64,000 nt of DNA, from NCBI GenBank assembly GCA_026636295.1, contig CP089452.1, positions 372,001 through 436,000 on the forward strand, in the 5' to 3' direction. This document shows positions 9,702 to 21,608 of the stretch, piece after piece. The first letter of the stretch is position 1. Each line of letters begins with the position of its first letter. Below the pieces are notes generated by a model that was not told the origin of the DNA, ran no database searches, and saw only the letters and a program-made list of their open reading frames with translations. The position numbers were made by a program, and so were the translations under genes. The DNA comes from Medakamo hakoo (lineage: Eukaryota; Chlorophyta; Trebouxiophyceae; Coccomyxaceae).

Positions 9702-11249
9702 GCCTTTTTTCCTTCCTTTCCATTTCGACGACGACGATGATTCTTCGACGACGATTGAACAATTTCTTTCCCTGAATGCCCTCCGCATCAAATTTTCTTT
9801 CGAATGAAGACATGGATTTTTCCATTCATCTTGCTGCTGGCGCAAAAATTTTCCATGGCGACCTCAACCTCAACAACAAAAAATCAAGATGGGCCGTTTT
9901 TTCATTGCTGCTGCTGCGATAAGAGAGAGAGAGAGAGAGAGAAAATCCTTTTTTTTCCCGCGGCGCGCGCGCGTGTGCCAGTGGGCGCGCTGCATACGCG
10001 CGCGGCGCGCGGTCGAGAGACCGGCTGGTATGAGATTTTTCATATCCTTCATGTTCCCCAGACGATCCTTTTTTTTCCCTGTTCCATCCTTCGCCACCCG
10101 GGGTTTGCGACGCGCGGACAAAAAAAACCATTCCCGCCGACCGCGAGTGAGAGAGCGCCAAGAAAAAAATGAGAGCGGCCGCACCTCCTCGCCATGCTGT
10201 CCGTCGCGCGTACGCATCCTGCGCCCCCCGTGTGCTTTTCCGTCCTGATTAATGTGCGTGTTTTCCACCCCGTCTGCTTATTAACCTTTTTCCCTTTTGC
10301 TTTGCCTTTTTTCCTTCCTTCCTTACCAAAAACGACGATAAAATGCGGACGCCTGCGCGTGTTCTGAGCTCCGATTTACACACAAAAAGAGAGAGAGAGA
10401 GAGAGAGAAAGAGACAGAGACCCCTAGAGAAGAGAAAGCCCCCCCCCCTTCCCGTGACGCCCGCTTGGCGTCGACGGACATTTTTGGTTTGATGCGAAAA
10501 AAACAACCGCGATTCTTGGAGAAAAGAGAGCGGTGGCCGTAGTGTCGGGACGCCACACCCGCGTTCACTGACACGCACACACATGCGCGTGTGCGTGTGT
10601 GCGTGAGGGAGGGCGACACGCCGCCGCCACCGTTGTTCTTCTTCTTCCCGTCCCCGTTCCCCCCGTGTTACCCTCGCCGCTGCTCGGCAGGGGATGTGTG
10701 GGGGACGGGGCCGCGGCTCTTTTCCCTTTGTAACACCACAACCGTGCCGTCTTGACGACGTTCGAAACCTGATATCAGTGCTCAAATTCTTGGGTAGGTT
10801 CACTCACACAAAGCTCACGCGGCGGTGGCGGGCGGGCCCCCCTTGGATCTCTCTCGGCGCGAGGGGGGTCTGGTTGGGTGGAGGAGGGAAAGCTCTCTCA
10901 ACCCACCCCCCACCTCCCTCTCTCTCATGTCTCTCTCTCTCACTTTTTCGCGCACAAGACGCCCCACAAGGAGCGCGTGCTGCGATGGAGGGGCGTGTGC
11001 GACGCAATGGCGCCTCACACACGCACGCTCACTCTCTCACTCTCTCACAGTCTCTTCAAGGAGCGCGCGCCGTCTCCTTGTTTCGTTTCCACTCGCTCTC
11101 TCATTTTTCTCTCTCGGGTAAATAAAGTTTTTTGTTTTTTCTCGCGTTCAATAAAGCAGGAGGATCTTGGAACACGGCAGAGCAGCTGGCGAAAGAATAA
11201 AGGTACAAGAAAGGAAGGGAGGAAGAGGTTTTTTCTTTTCCGCGTCGCC
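9702..11249. other. 1.5-kb lower-GC tail-to-tail interval, no supported gene
   Basis: This interval between two converging genes is visibly richer in A and T than the rest of the window. It holds (GA)n tracts at about 9921-9942 and 10387-10412, several T7-T9 runs, CT-rich stretches around 10915-10950 and 11025-11055, and two AATAAA motifs near 11122 and 11150. Several open frames exist on both strands but are dominated by simple sequence. A short plus-strand stretch around 10960-11030 has somewhat more protein-like codons; I could not build a convincing gene from it. Confidence 0.5.
9921..9942. repeat. (GA)n microsatellite
   Basis: About ten GA units in the lower-GC interval. A similar tract occurs at about 10387-10412. 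Confidence 0.85.
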
Positions 11250-14114
11250 TCAGGCCTGGACCCTCAACCACGCCGCGCCCGCGCGCCGCCGCCGCCACGG
11301 CGACGGCGCCGGCACGGGCAGCGGCGGCGCGGCCTCCTCAACCGGCTCGGCGGCAGCCTCAGTAGCACCCTCAGGCGCTAGCGCGACCGCGGGCGCGACG
11401 GGCAAGTGCCCGGCCGCGGCCGCTGCCGCCGCCGTGCCGGGCGCCAGGGCGCCGCCGCCGGCCGCGTCGGCGACCGCGTCCGCCACGTCGGCCGCGGCGG
11501 CGGCAGCGGACGCGGCCAGGACGGCGGCGCCGTCAGACAGGGTCTTCCACAAGGCGCGCGGCGTGGGCAGGGGCGGCGGCGTCGACGACGACAGGGAGGG
11601 ACCCGCCCGGATGAGGAAGGACGGGCGGGCGGCGCGCGCGGCGCTGGCGCTGGCGCCCCCGCCGCCGCCGCTGCCCTTCAACCCCAGCCGCGCCAGCCCC
11701 GCCGCCGCGGCTTTGGAGCCGCGCGGGATGAGGCTGCCCATGACCAGGCCCTTTGGCCGGCTGCGAGGCGCGGGCGTGTCGTCGCCGTCGTCGGCGCCGC
11801 CGTCCGCGGTGGACCGGCCGCTCGCGGCGGCGGCGGCGGCAGCCGCGGCGGCCGCGGCCGCCGACGCGGCGCGCGCGGCCAGGCGCAGCGCGGCCAGCCG
11901 CCGCGTCGCGTCGCCCTCGAGCATGGCCGCCCGGGTGGCGGAGCGCAAGGAGGAGAGGAGGGACCGCCGGGCTTTCGGTGGTTTCAGGGGCGTGGACGCG
12001 CCGCCGCCGCCGCCGTCTGCGGCGGGCGCGGCCGTCGCCGCGAGCGCGGCCGTCGTGCGGCGCCACCGCCCGCCCGGCGAGATGGGCAGCGCGGGCGGGG
12101 CGGCCCTGCGCCGAGGCCCGCCGGCCGGACCGCAGCCCTTGCGCGCAAACGCAGCCTCGTCAGCCGCTTCCTCGTCGTCGTCCGAGGAAGAAGCGGACGC
12201 GGTGGAGCAGGCGCCGTCGTCGTCGTCGTCGAAGGCGGGGTGCGAGCCTCCGCCCGCGCCCGCGGCGCCTGCCCGGCTCTCAAACGCCGACAGCGCCGTC
12301 ACCATGGTCCCGCCCCCCTCCGACGCGGGCGGGGACGCACCAGGGACGGCGACTGACACAGGCACCGGCGCCGCAGGTCCGGAAGTCGACGGGCCGGCGG
12401 CGCCGCCGGCCGCCGCCGCCGCCGCCGGCCGCGGCCCCGCCCCGACCAGCGGCGGCACGGCACTGGGGCCGTACGGCACGGGCGCCGGCCACCCGGCGAC
12501 CGCCGCCATGCCGCCCGCGCGGACGGCGGCCGCACGGGCCGCCGCTTCAGCGCGCAGGGCGGCGACCGTCTCCGGCGTCACGTCCCCGCTGCCGTCCAGC
12601 GCCCAGCCGGCGCGGTCGGACAGCTCCCCGAGCATGGCGGCCGCCTTTTTGGCGAGCGCCGCGCGGAACATGCCCTTCAACGGGCCCGGCGGCGGCAGCG
12701 CCGTCTTGAACCACTGTTCCGCGCACACGATGGCGGCGGCGGCCGGGTCGTCGGGACAGGGCGCGACGTCCCAGGCGCCCTCAAAGACGCGCATCATTTG
12801 GGGCCCGCTGCACAGCGCGGGCGACAGCGCAAAGCCCGTGCGGCGGGTCGACCGGTCGACCGCCAGGCGCAGGGTGGCTTTGAACGTCTTGAACGCCAGG
12901 CGCGTCGCGTGCTCGATCTCGGAGACGCGGGTCACGCCGTCGTCGTGGTGGACTTCCAGGCGGGAGCAGGACTGTGTGTGAATGGGTGGATGGGCGGGGG
13001 GGGGGGGGGGGGAGCATGAGTCGAGGGCGGCGGCCGCGAGCAGCTGAGCTGGACGGAGCGAAAAAAAAGCGCGAAGCTTCGCGAGCGAGGGCAGGGTTTT
13101 TTTGAGCACGACTTCGATGCCTCCACCTCCTTGCCAGGCATGTGTGGGCCTCGGACATCGCACCGAGCAAGGTGGACAGCGGGCGGAGGCCGGCGGTCGG
13201 CGGGCGTTCGCAGCCAATCTTGTGGCCGGAGAGCGGAGCACTAGGCCGTGCACACTTTTTTTTCCCAAACTCACCCCTTCGAACGCGGACACCACCAGCT
13301 CGTGCGCGACGTCGGCGTGGACGGTGATACGGATCTGTGCGCGCGCGCGTGTGTGTATGGGAGGGGACGGCAGGGCGTGAGTGGACGGGCTTTGACGCGA
13401 CGGGAAAAGCTTTTTTTTCGTTGGACGTCGAGACACCGGAACCTTGCGGCCGGCCGGGCGCGCGAGTTTTTTTTGTTCCGCGGAACGCGAGGCTCAGACA
13501 CAGCGGCCGGTCGGCGCTTCCCACCCCACGGCCATCTGTGGCACGTCCACATGGCAAGTGAGGGCGCAGGACAGTGCACGGCGCCGGGGGACAGGTCCAA
13601 ACGACGTGTCCGCGGCTCGCGTCGGTTTGGCCTCGTGGCCCTCGGCTGCCGCCGGCTCCCGCTGGCTGGATCGGCCGCCCGGCGATCGCGCCCATCTCAA
13701 AAACACAAGGCACGCAATTGAAGCACGCTGCGGACTGGAGTTTGACCCACCGCAACCCGCAACACGGCCGCAGCTTCGCAAAGGTTCCCTTGCGGACGCC
13801 GCGAGAGCACGCATGCCGCGCCGCACACGCACCCTCGACACGACGCGGCACAGGAAGCCCGGGTACTGCGTCACTTCCAGGGCCCAGCCCTCGCCGGAGA
13901 GAGCAGACGTGCCAGGCGCCGCGGGCTCGGCAGGGTCGCCGAGGCCGGCGGCGGCGGCAGCCGCGTCGCCGAGCTCGGGCGTCGCGGTGCGCGAAGAAGC
14001 CGCCGCCCGGCCTCCTCCTGCCGCGCCATACTCGTCGTCGGACAGGTCGCAGTCGATGGCGTAGGGTGCTGGGGAGGCGGCCCGCCTAGGGTGGGGGGGC
14101 GGGGCGGTCGCCAT
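11250..14114 (-). CDS. SRPBCC/START-like lipid-binding protein with long disordered tail
   Basis: Exons 14114-13833, 13334-13275 and 12971-11250 (minus) join in phase 0 to 687 aa. After an acidic N-terminus come LEVTQYPGFLCRVVSR, IRITVHADVAHELVVSAFEG and SRLEVHHDDGVTRVSEIEH. The conserved core is then FKATLRLAVDRSTRRTGFAL, MMRVFEGAWDV, AEQWFKTALPP and LKGMFRAALAKKAAAMLGEL. This order matches plant polyketide-cyclase/START-like (COQ10-type) plastid proteins. These fold into a hydrophobic pocket and are thought to bind lipids or hydrophobic cofactors. About ten residues of the usual loop after the first helix (LTDYExLADFIPxL) are missing, so a small exon may have been overlooked in the intron 12972-13274. 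The last 400 residues are Ala/Ser/Pro-rich with acidic Ser/Asp runs and have no recognisable domain. Confidence 0.72.
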
Positions 14115-14418
14115 GGGCCGCCAGCGGTTTGGAGAGACGGCCCCAGGCAGCGGAACAAGGGAACAAGAGTGTGAGAGCGAAGGCCCGCCGTTCGCAAGGC
14201 AAACTGTATTTTCCGCCGTCGGCTCTCTCGCGCCGCGGCCTCTCCGCATCCCGCGCGTGCGCCCTCTCTCCCCGCTTCCACCCGAATTCTCTCTGCCCGG
14301 CCAGAGCTACTCTAACTGCGGTGGACGGCGTGCGATAGCCTCCGACGCGAGTTCGTGAACCCCTTCCCTTGGAGAGCGAGACAGGGACGCGAGAGAGAGC
14401 GCGCTTTTGCCGACGCGA
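14115..14418. promoter_or_regulatory. divergent promoter, SRPBCC protein / ABCG transporter
   Basis: 304 bp between two outward-facing start codons. It must contain both promoters; I recognised no specific element. Confidence 0.45.
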
Positions 14419-17400
14419 ATGGTCGACACGAACGCGGACCGCCGGTCCTCCCACCCGGGCGGTCCCCGGCCAAAGGTACGGAGAGTGCGCTTGGATGCTC
14501 AGGATTTGCTGATTTTGGGCGTGCTTGATGGCGCGTGGCGGGCGCAATGGGCTTCCCTTGCTTCGACAGACGAACGCGGCCAGGCGCGACCGCGCACATG
14601 CGGGGGCCACCGCGTCCACTCCCAGCCTTGCACCCCCCTCTCTCCGCACGGAGGGGCAAGTCCACAACCTCAAGCCTCCTGTCCAGGCGGCTTGAGACGC
14701 GTGCGCCCGCATGGACGCGGGAATGGACCATGGCGAAATGAGGCCGGACTGGCGGCGCGGCTGTGGCGCCGCAAAAAAGGGGAGGCGTCGTCCGCGCCTC
14801 GCCCGCCCATCCCATGCCGCTCAAACACGCCCTCATCAAGAGCCGAGCTTTTTTACAACCGTGGAGGGGGTTGGATGTCGGCGGCGCGGGTGGCGCCCTC
14901 GCCAATTCGGCTCCATCTTGCCAGCGCCGCCGCGACGCTCTCTCACGTCCACCTCTCCCTGCCACCGAAAACCACTGCAACAGGCCGACGGCGCCGCCGC
15001 CGCACCGCCCGCCGGCGGCATCCCCGCCGCTCGCCCAGACGGCGGCGCCACCGTCCCGGGCTCCCACCCGCTCGCCTCCTCGGGCGGGTCCGCCGCCTGG
15101 GGTGGCGGCGGCGGCGGCCGCACCTCTGCGTCTGGCAGCGTGCCGCCCCCGCCCGCCGGGCCGGCCGTCGTCGCCATCCCGGCCCTGCTCCCCAAAGTCC
15201 GGCTGGCCAACGCCAGCGGGCCTGGGCTAGCTGAGGAAGGAGGCGTGGCCGCCGGCGCGGCCGCCGCGGCCTCTGCCCGCGGCCGCACGCCCGTCGCTGC
15301 GGCCGCCGCCGCCCTCGCCGCCGCCATGGCCGGCCTGCGCACGCCGACCGCCGCCACCGCCGGCCGCCGCGCCTCCAACGGCGGCGGTGGCGGCACCTGG
15401 GCCCCACGCGGCACCGAACGCCGGGCGGCGCCGCACACCAGCCTGTCCGTCTGCGCCGACCCGGTGTGCCTGGGCTTCCGCGACCTGACCTTCACGGTGC
15501 CGACGCCGCTGGGCGGCGGCCACCACGCCGGCGCCGGCGGGTCGGGCGGCGCCACGCTCATGACGGGCCTGCGCAACCGGACACGGGCGGCGAGCGGTGG
15601 GGAGGCCGGGCCCGGGACGGCGGCGGCGGCGGCGGCGCCCCACACACACCACCACCCGGCCGGCCAGACCGTCATCCTGGACGGCGTGACGGGCCGGTGC
15701 CGCCCGGCCCGCCTGACCGCGTGCATGGGCCCCTCTGGCGCGGGCAAGTCCACGCTGCTCAAAATCCTGGCGGGTCACTGCGCGGGCGGGACGGTGAGCG
15801 GGGACCTGACCGTCAACGGCGCGCCGCTCGACCCGGTCGCCTTCCGGCGCCGGTCGTCCGTCGTCTGGCAGTCCGACGTCCTGCTGCCGTGCGCCACGGT
15901 GCGCGAATCCCTGATGACGTCCGCCCTCCTGAAACTGCCGGCGTCCATGCCCCGGGCGGCCAAAGCCGCGCGCGTGGACCAGATCTTGGCGGAGTTGAGG
16001 CTGACGGGCGTCGCGGACTCCCGGGTCGGCCAGGACATCGACGGCGCCGCGTCCGGCATTTCGGGCGGCGAGCGCCGGCGTGTGAGCGTGGGCATTGGCC
16101 TGGTCACGGACGCGGCGGTGCTGTTCCTGGACGAGCCGACGACGGGCCTGGACTCGGAAAGCGCGGCGACGCTGGTGCACTTGCTGTCTCACCTGGCGGG
16201 CGCGAAACGGCGCACCGTAGTGTGCACGATTCACCAGCCGTCGTCCGACATTTGCGAGATGTTTGACGACCTGCTGCTGCTGGCGGGCGGGCGCCTGGCT
16301 TACTGCGGGCGGTGGCGGGGCGTGGACGCCTTTTTATCTGCGGCCCGGTTCCCGTGCGTTTTTTTTGTGGATGGGGTGGGGTGGGGTGGACACTTTTTTT
16401 CTTCACGCACTCACACCACCACTCCTCCCCCCACCCACAAAAACACCACGCAACCCCAACAGCCGCCCCGCCCACCGGTCCACGGCCGAGCACGTCCTGG
16501 TCGTCTGCAAAGACCCGGACGCGGTGGCGGTCCTGTCGGCGCTGTCGGCCGAAGACGCGGCGGCGGCGGAGGCCGGGCACGGCGGCGGCGGTGGGAAGGG
16601 CGGCGCCGCGCCGGGCACGCTGTCGCTCACCGCCAAGGCCGGCGGCGGCATCGGCGGCGCCCTGCCGCCCGCCCCCTCCTCCGCCCGGTCCGGCGTCACG
16701 CCCTGGTCCGCGCGTCCGGGCCGGTCGGACGAGGGCGGCCCCGGCGGCGGCGGCCTCCCCCCGCCGGCCGAGCTCGCGACGAGCGGCCCGCACCAGGTCG
16801 CCGTCCTCTCGGTCCGCTTCCTGCGCTCCTGGGCGCGGACGCCGGCGCTGGCGGGCATCCAGGTCGCCCAGTACACGTTCTTCGCCGTCCTGCTGGGCAT
16901 GACCTACTGGAACCTGGGCGGCCCGGAGACGGCCAAGGAGGGCGGGCCGGCGGCGGGCGTCTTCGACCGCGTCGCGTCGCTCTGGTTTGTCGTGCTCGTG
17001 ACCGTGCTGCAACCCGGCGCCAACGCGTGCACGATCATGTACGGCCAGAAGGCCCTGCTGCGCCGGGAGTCGACCAACGGCCTGTACCGGCCGTCCGCCT
17101 TCTTCATCGCCAAGTCCCTGACCAGCCTGCCGTTCCAGGTCGGGTTCGCGACCGCGTTCAACACCATCATCTACTTTGCGGTCGGGTACCAGCGGTCGCC
17201 CGCCAAGTTTGCGGTCTTTTTCGGCGTCAACCTGCTGGCCATGCTGGTGTCGGAGAGCCTGGGCGTCCTGGCCGCCGCCCTGCACCGGTCCGAGCTGGTG
17301 GGCCAAATCCTGCTGAGCGCCGCGTTCGTGCCGCTCCTCATGTACACGGGCTTCATCCAGACCCGGACGCCGCCCTACCTGGCCTGGCTCAAGCGCGCGT

Positions 17401-17633
17401 CGTTTGCCGCGTACGCGTACGCCGCGCTCGTCGCCAACGAGTTCGACGGCCTGCGCCTGCCGTCCCCGTCGCCCGCCCTGCCGCCCGTCAAGGCCGAGCC
17501 GCTCATCCCCAAAAACGTGCGCAACGGCCTGTCCATCGGCGCGGACGTGGGCATCCTGCTGGGCTTCCTCGTCCTGTTCCGGGTGGGCGCGTTCCTGCTG
17601 TTTGCGCGGGCCATCCGGCTGCGGCGGCTGTAG
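14419..17633 (+). CDS. ABCG (WBC) half-size ABC transporter
   Basis: Exons 14419-14475, 14984-16353 and 16463-17633 (phases 0 and 2) give 865 aa. An Ala/Pro/Gly-rich N-terminal extension precedes the nucleotide-binding domain. Walker A is GPSGAGKST (268-276), the signature is SGGERRRVS (from 379), and Walker B is AVLFLDEPTTGLDSE with the Asp at about 402. The H-loop region is VVCTIHQPSSDICEMFDDLL. After splicing, the ABCG family motif FPxRPAHRSTAEHVL follows. The C-terminal half has about six hydrophobic segments, starting near TPALAGIQVAQYTFFAVLLG and ending near FLVLFRVGAFLLFARAI. NBD-before-TMD order defines the ABCG subfamily, which exports lipids, sterols or hydrophobic compounds as dimers. 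The substrate is not predictable here. A Gly/Ala-rich insert separates the two halves. Confidence 0.93.
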
Positions 17634-18361
17634 AGGCGCAGTGGCGCGCGGGAGGTGTGTTCGCGCGGACGATGTGGGCTAGGCAGCAGAGAGGCGCAGG
17701 CGCTTGTTGGGGTGGGGGAGCGGCCGCGGCGGCGGCGGAAACAAGGAAACAAATGAGAGCCGGGATGGGGATGGAGAGGGAGAGAGAGAAGCGCGAGAGA
17801 GGAGGGGATGGGTGGTCGCATTTTTGTGTGTGTGTGTGGGCACGGGTGTGGAGGCCGCGGCGACTCGCCCGACCTTTCCGCCCTGTCCCCGTGAGTGAGA
17901 GTGAGAGTGTGCGCGTGCGTGTGCGTGTGCGTGTGCGTGCGTGATGATTAAAAACAACAATACGGGCGTGTGTGTGGTGTGTTTTTGGGCGTGAGGGGTG
18001 CCTGGGTGGAACGGAAAACATCCTTTCGTTTTTGATTGGGGCGCGGCGAGCCGCCGCGAGGATGGGAGCCCGCGCCACGTTCTCGAGCGCTCTGTCCTGA
18101 GGGCGGTGAGCTGTGAGTGCGTGCGCGTGTCCAACCTCCGTGCGCGCGCGCGCTGTGTGTGGGGGCGTGTCGGAAGAGAGTGCCTGTGTGTGTTGAGAGA
18201 GGGCCGCATGGTTGAAAGAAAACACACGCCCACGCCTCACTTCGCTGTTGCTAATTGCACACGAAACAGCAGACCCCGGGCAGGCGCGATCCCCCGCTTT
18301 TCTACCGCGCGTACCAGGGGGCTCGGATCGGACCCGCGCACACAGCCAGAGAAGCAAAACC
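17634..18361. other. spacer with GT-rich repeats
   Basis: Tandem intergenic region of about 0.7 kb. It holds GA-rich runs near 17770-17800, a GTGTGCGTGTGCGTGTGCGTG-like repeat (about 17910-17942), and a GC-rich 5' flank of the next gene. No coding signal recognised. Confidence 0.5.
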
Positions 18362-20251
18362 ATGTCTCCGTCCGCCGCCGCCGAAGCGACGGCGGCTGCG
18401 GCCGCCGCGGCCGCGGCCGCGGGCCTGCCCTCGCCGGTCGTCGCGCTGCCGCCCGGCCTCGTCAACTCCAACACGGGCGTGTTCCTGTGTGACGTGGCTG
18501 CTTTGGCGACCATGGCGGCCTGCTTGCCGACCCTGGGGCTGTACTGGCGGAAACGGCGGTTCGCCGACGTGGTACGTTTGATGAAAACTGGGAAGGCTGG
18601 GGTAGGCGGTTGGAAACGCGTGGGCAGTGGGTGGGTGGGGGGTTAAGAACCCTCTCGTGCGACTACCTGGCGCTGCCGCGCACTCGATGCCGCGCCCTCT
18701 GCAAGCGCACGTGCTCTCTTCAGGGCCGTGGGTGGGTGTCGTGTGCTGGGTGAAGGCGCGGTGCCCTGCCGGCGCCGCGTTTTCTTGGCGAGTGCCAATT
18801 TCGCTCCCACGCGACCGCTGCGGCGGCCTTTCTCTATCGTCGCCCGGCACCTCCTGCCCTCCTTTGACCCACTTTCCGCGAGGCTTGGCTTGGCCGAGCA
18901 GCCGGCAAGCCGCCCGTGGCGGGTGAGCTCTTGTCGGATGCACGCAAGTCCGCGTGCGGCCGCGTCGAAATCGGGCCCTGCTTCTCGCCGAGACCGCGAC
19001 GAGCGACCAACCCCTCCACGCACCGCCCCTCTTTTTTCCTCTTCCTTTTTCAACAGGCGACGTTCGGCTTAGGCTTCATCCTCGCCTGCGTCTACCACAT
19101 CTGCCAGATGGATGCGGACGGTCTGGCCGCTGCGAGCGTGGCGGGCGTGCCCGGGCCCGTGTGGCGGTGCGTTTTTTGAGGAGAGCACGCATGTGCGCTC
19201 GCCGCCGCGCCTCTCAGCCCCGCGGGCTGTCGGGGCCGCCAGCACCGGCCGCACCCCAACGACTCGCCACCAACCCTCCACTCTCTGTCTTTTCTCACGC
19301 GTGTTCCCTCCCCCCTCCCCCCCCCCCCTCTCTCCTCCCCCCCCTCTCTCTCCTCCTCCAACAAACAGCACGTGGGACATCCTGTGCGCCCAATGGCTGC
19401 TGGGCCGGGCGTTTGGCCACTTTGTCGGCGCGCGCCACCCTGTGACCGTCACGCTGACAAACGCCGCCTTCCCGGCCGCGGTGCTGGCCATCTCCCGCAC
19501 GGCGGCCGCCCGGTCGGCCGCCCTGTCCCTGCTGACGTGCGCGAAAGCGCTGGTCGGCGTCCTCGTCGCCGCCGGCACGGCCAAGCTGGGGTTGGAGGGC
19601 GCGCACACGCTGCCGCCGCTGTGCCCCTCCCGCGTCAAAAAGGCCGCGCTGTGCATCGCCACCGGCGTGACGGTCTTCCCCCTCCCCGAGGTCTGGCCGG
19701 GCGCGTACTGGGCGTGCCACTCCGCCTGGCACTGCCTCATGGCGGCGGGCCTGCACGAGCTGTACCTGGCGCTGGAGGGTGAGCCGCCCGCCGCGGTCGG
19801 GCGCGCGGCGCTGGCCGCGGCCGCGTCGATCGCGGCCGCGCCCGCCCGGGCCGCGGCCGCCCTGGGCCTGGCCAGCCCCTCGCTGCTGCCGGACGGGCTG
19901 AAGGGCGCCGTGCCCGCCGCCGTCTCCGGCGGCGCGGTCAAGACGGCGGCCCGCCACTTGCGCGCCTGGGCGGCCGGCGGCGCGGCGGCCGCGCACTCGC
20001 GCCTGGCCGGCGGCATGGGCGGGGGCGGCGGCGGCATCCTGCCGTCCGCGGCCCAGGTGGACGAGTGGGCCGCGTCTGCCGCCTCGTCGCTGCGCGCGGT
20101 GGCCGCCGCGGCGGGCCTGGCGGCGTGGAGCGGGGACGGCGGCGGCGGCGGCGTGTCGGGCGACGGCGGCGGCTGGACGATTCGCGCGTCCTCGCGCGCC
20201 GCGCCCGCCCGCCGGCGTTCCGTGCGCCAGGCGGCGGCTGCCCGCGGTTGA
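18362..20251 (+). CDS. CREST-superfamily, TMEM8/myomaker-like seven-TM protein
   Basis: Exons 18362-18571, 19057-19166 and 19369-20251 (phases 0 and 2) give 400 aa. The first hydrophobic helix is CDVAALATMAACLPTLGLYW. The second exon gives FGLGFILACVYHICQM and WRTWDILCAQWLL spans the junction. Further helices follow, ending with PGAYWACHSAWHCLMAAGL. The conserved HICQM near the start of the core and the H-x3-H motif (HSAWH) near its end fit the CREST membrane hydrolase superfamily. Within that superfamily (alkaline ceramidase, PAQR, PER1, TMEM8) the spacing is closest to TMEM8/PGAP6/DUF3522. Family members are lipid hydrolases or GPI-anchor remodellers. The last 140 residues are Ala/Gly-rich and probably cytosolic and disordered. 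Specific activity is unassigned. Confidence 0.68.
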
Positions 20252-20639
20252 GAGGTGAGATGGACAGAGATAAAAAGCCAGGCCAAAAACAGGAAAACGA
20301 CAGCAACAACAAAAAAGCACTGCAGCGTTCCCCGGGCCCCCGCCTGGGTTGAGAGGTGTGGGAGGGGGGGCGGACGTCATTGTTCGCCGCCTCCTCCCTC
20401 ATTTTCCAGACCCCGCGCGCCAGCGGGACCGGACACATTCACCCCACCCCCTTTTTTCGGATTCTTTAGAGTTGGCGTGACGATTGGAGAAGGAAAAATT
20501 GGGCCGGCCGCGCGCCGCTTGTAAAGTTTTTCGGCGACGGTTGGTTTACTCCGCTTTCTCTGTCCGCTCGCTCCCCCCCAAAAAAACGCCCGCCACGCCG
20601 CCGCCCTCCGCCGCCCAAACTGATGCTCATAGGCGCCAG
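20252..20639. other. spacer and probable unfound 5' exon of the histidine phosphatase
   Basis: This stretch separates two same-strand genes. The downstream gene lacks an in-frame ATG, so a short first exon may lie here. The candidates I examined (ATG near 20260, ATG at 20623) do not splice or read into the correct frame. Confidence 0.4.
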
Positions 20640-21547
20640 AAACTGGCGCACCGAGCGCACGCCGAGATCTGGTTGTGTCGCCATGGAGAAACGCCGTGGG
20701 TATGGACGCATTCGTTTTTTGCGGCCCTCCCCCCCCGCGCTCCCCGCCCACTCTCACCCCACCCACCCACCCATCCAAAACACAAGAACCTGGACGCCCG
20801 CCTGCAAGGCCAGGACCCGGCCGCGCCAGGCCTGACTGCACGCGGCCGGGAGCAAGCGGTCGCTTTGGGGAGGGAGCTATCGAGGAGGTGGGGCGGGCGG
20901 TCGCCGCCGCCGCCCATCTTTTCCTCAGACCTGGCGCGCGCGGCCGAGACCGCGGCCCTGGTGGCGGTCGCCTTTGGCGGGTGCGGGTCCGCCACCGGTG
21001 TCACCCTGGACCCGGCGTTCAGGGAACGGCACTTGGGCGTGCTCCAGGGCTTGAAGCGCGCCGACGCGCCGGCCGCAGCGCCCGCGGGCGCGTGGCCCGC
21101 GCTTGCGGGCGGGGGCGCCATCCCGGGCGGCGGGGAGGCGAGCACCACGCTGCGCGCGCGCGTGGCGGCCGGGCTGGCCCGGGCGGCGGCGGCGGCGGGC
21201 CCGGGCGGCACGGCCATTGTCGTCTCGCACGGTGGAGCCATGGCCCAGGCGCACTGGTGAGAGGCGAGGGGGGGCGGGGCGGCCGCGTTTTTTTTTCCGT
21301 GTGGTCCGGCCTCCCCACCCGCCCCTCACCTCCCCGCCCCCCACACTCCAGGCACGCCACCGGCCGCCCCCCACCCGGCCGCACCCCCAACGCCGCCATC
21401 TGCCGGCTGTTGGTCGCGATTGGGGCGAGCCCGCCGCTGGCCGCCCTGGCGGCGGACGATGGCGACGGGCAACCAGCTTGGGCAGACACCCGCCACACGG
21501 CGGCGACGCCCGCCGGCACGGAAGGCGGCGGGGCCGGCGGAGGATGA
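20640..21547 (+). CDS. histidine phosphatase (phosphoglycerate mutase-like), start unresolved
   Basis: Three exons fit: about 20640-20699, 20787-21256 and 21352-21547, with phases 0 and 2. The first ends AEIWLCRHGETPW and joins NLDARLQGQ, giving the family's RHGET...W-N...R-Q-G pattern. Further motifs are FSSDLARAAETAALVA (phosphate pocket), RERHLGVLQGL and IVVSHGGAM with the second catalytic His. The tail has the usual N-A-A-I (GRTPNAAICRLL). Histidine phosphatases act on small phosphoesters; the substrate is unknown. The reading frame stays open upstream to about 20484 without an ATG, so the true start is either in an upstream exon or non-AUG. The given start is the first residue after a possible acceptor (GCGCCAG). 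The gene ends 61 bp from a converging gene. Confidence 0.8.
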
Positions 21548-21608
21548 GTGGTTTTTATTTTGTGACGCGCCAGGCGCATAGGACAAGCTAACAGACCCCC
21601 ACCCCGCC

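Noticed and set aside
8206-9825. 539-aa minus-strand open frame opposite the RR-TZF tail
   Set aside because: Arg/Pro/Gly-rich shadow of a sense low-complexity region, with no motif of its own.
10750-10775. tRNA T-loop-like GTTCGAAAC
   Set aside because: No matching acceptor, D or anticodon stems around it on either strand.
10694-11125. Plus-strand 143-codon frame in the lower-GC interval
   Set aside because: Mostly translated CT/GT simple sequence; no motif and no convincing splice partners. Kept only as a weak hint in the findings.
20623-20700. ATG at 20623 as start of the histidine phosphatase
   Set aside because: It reads in a different frame from the RHGET motif and gives MLIGARNW without family character.
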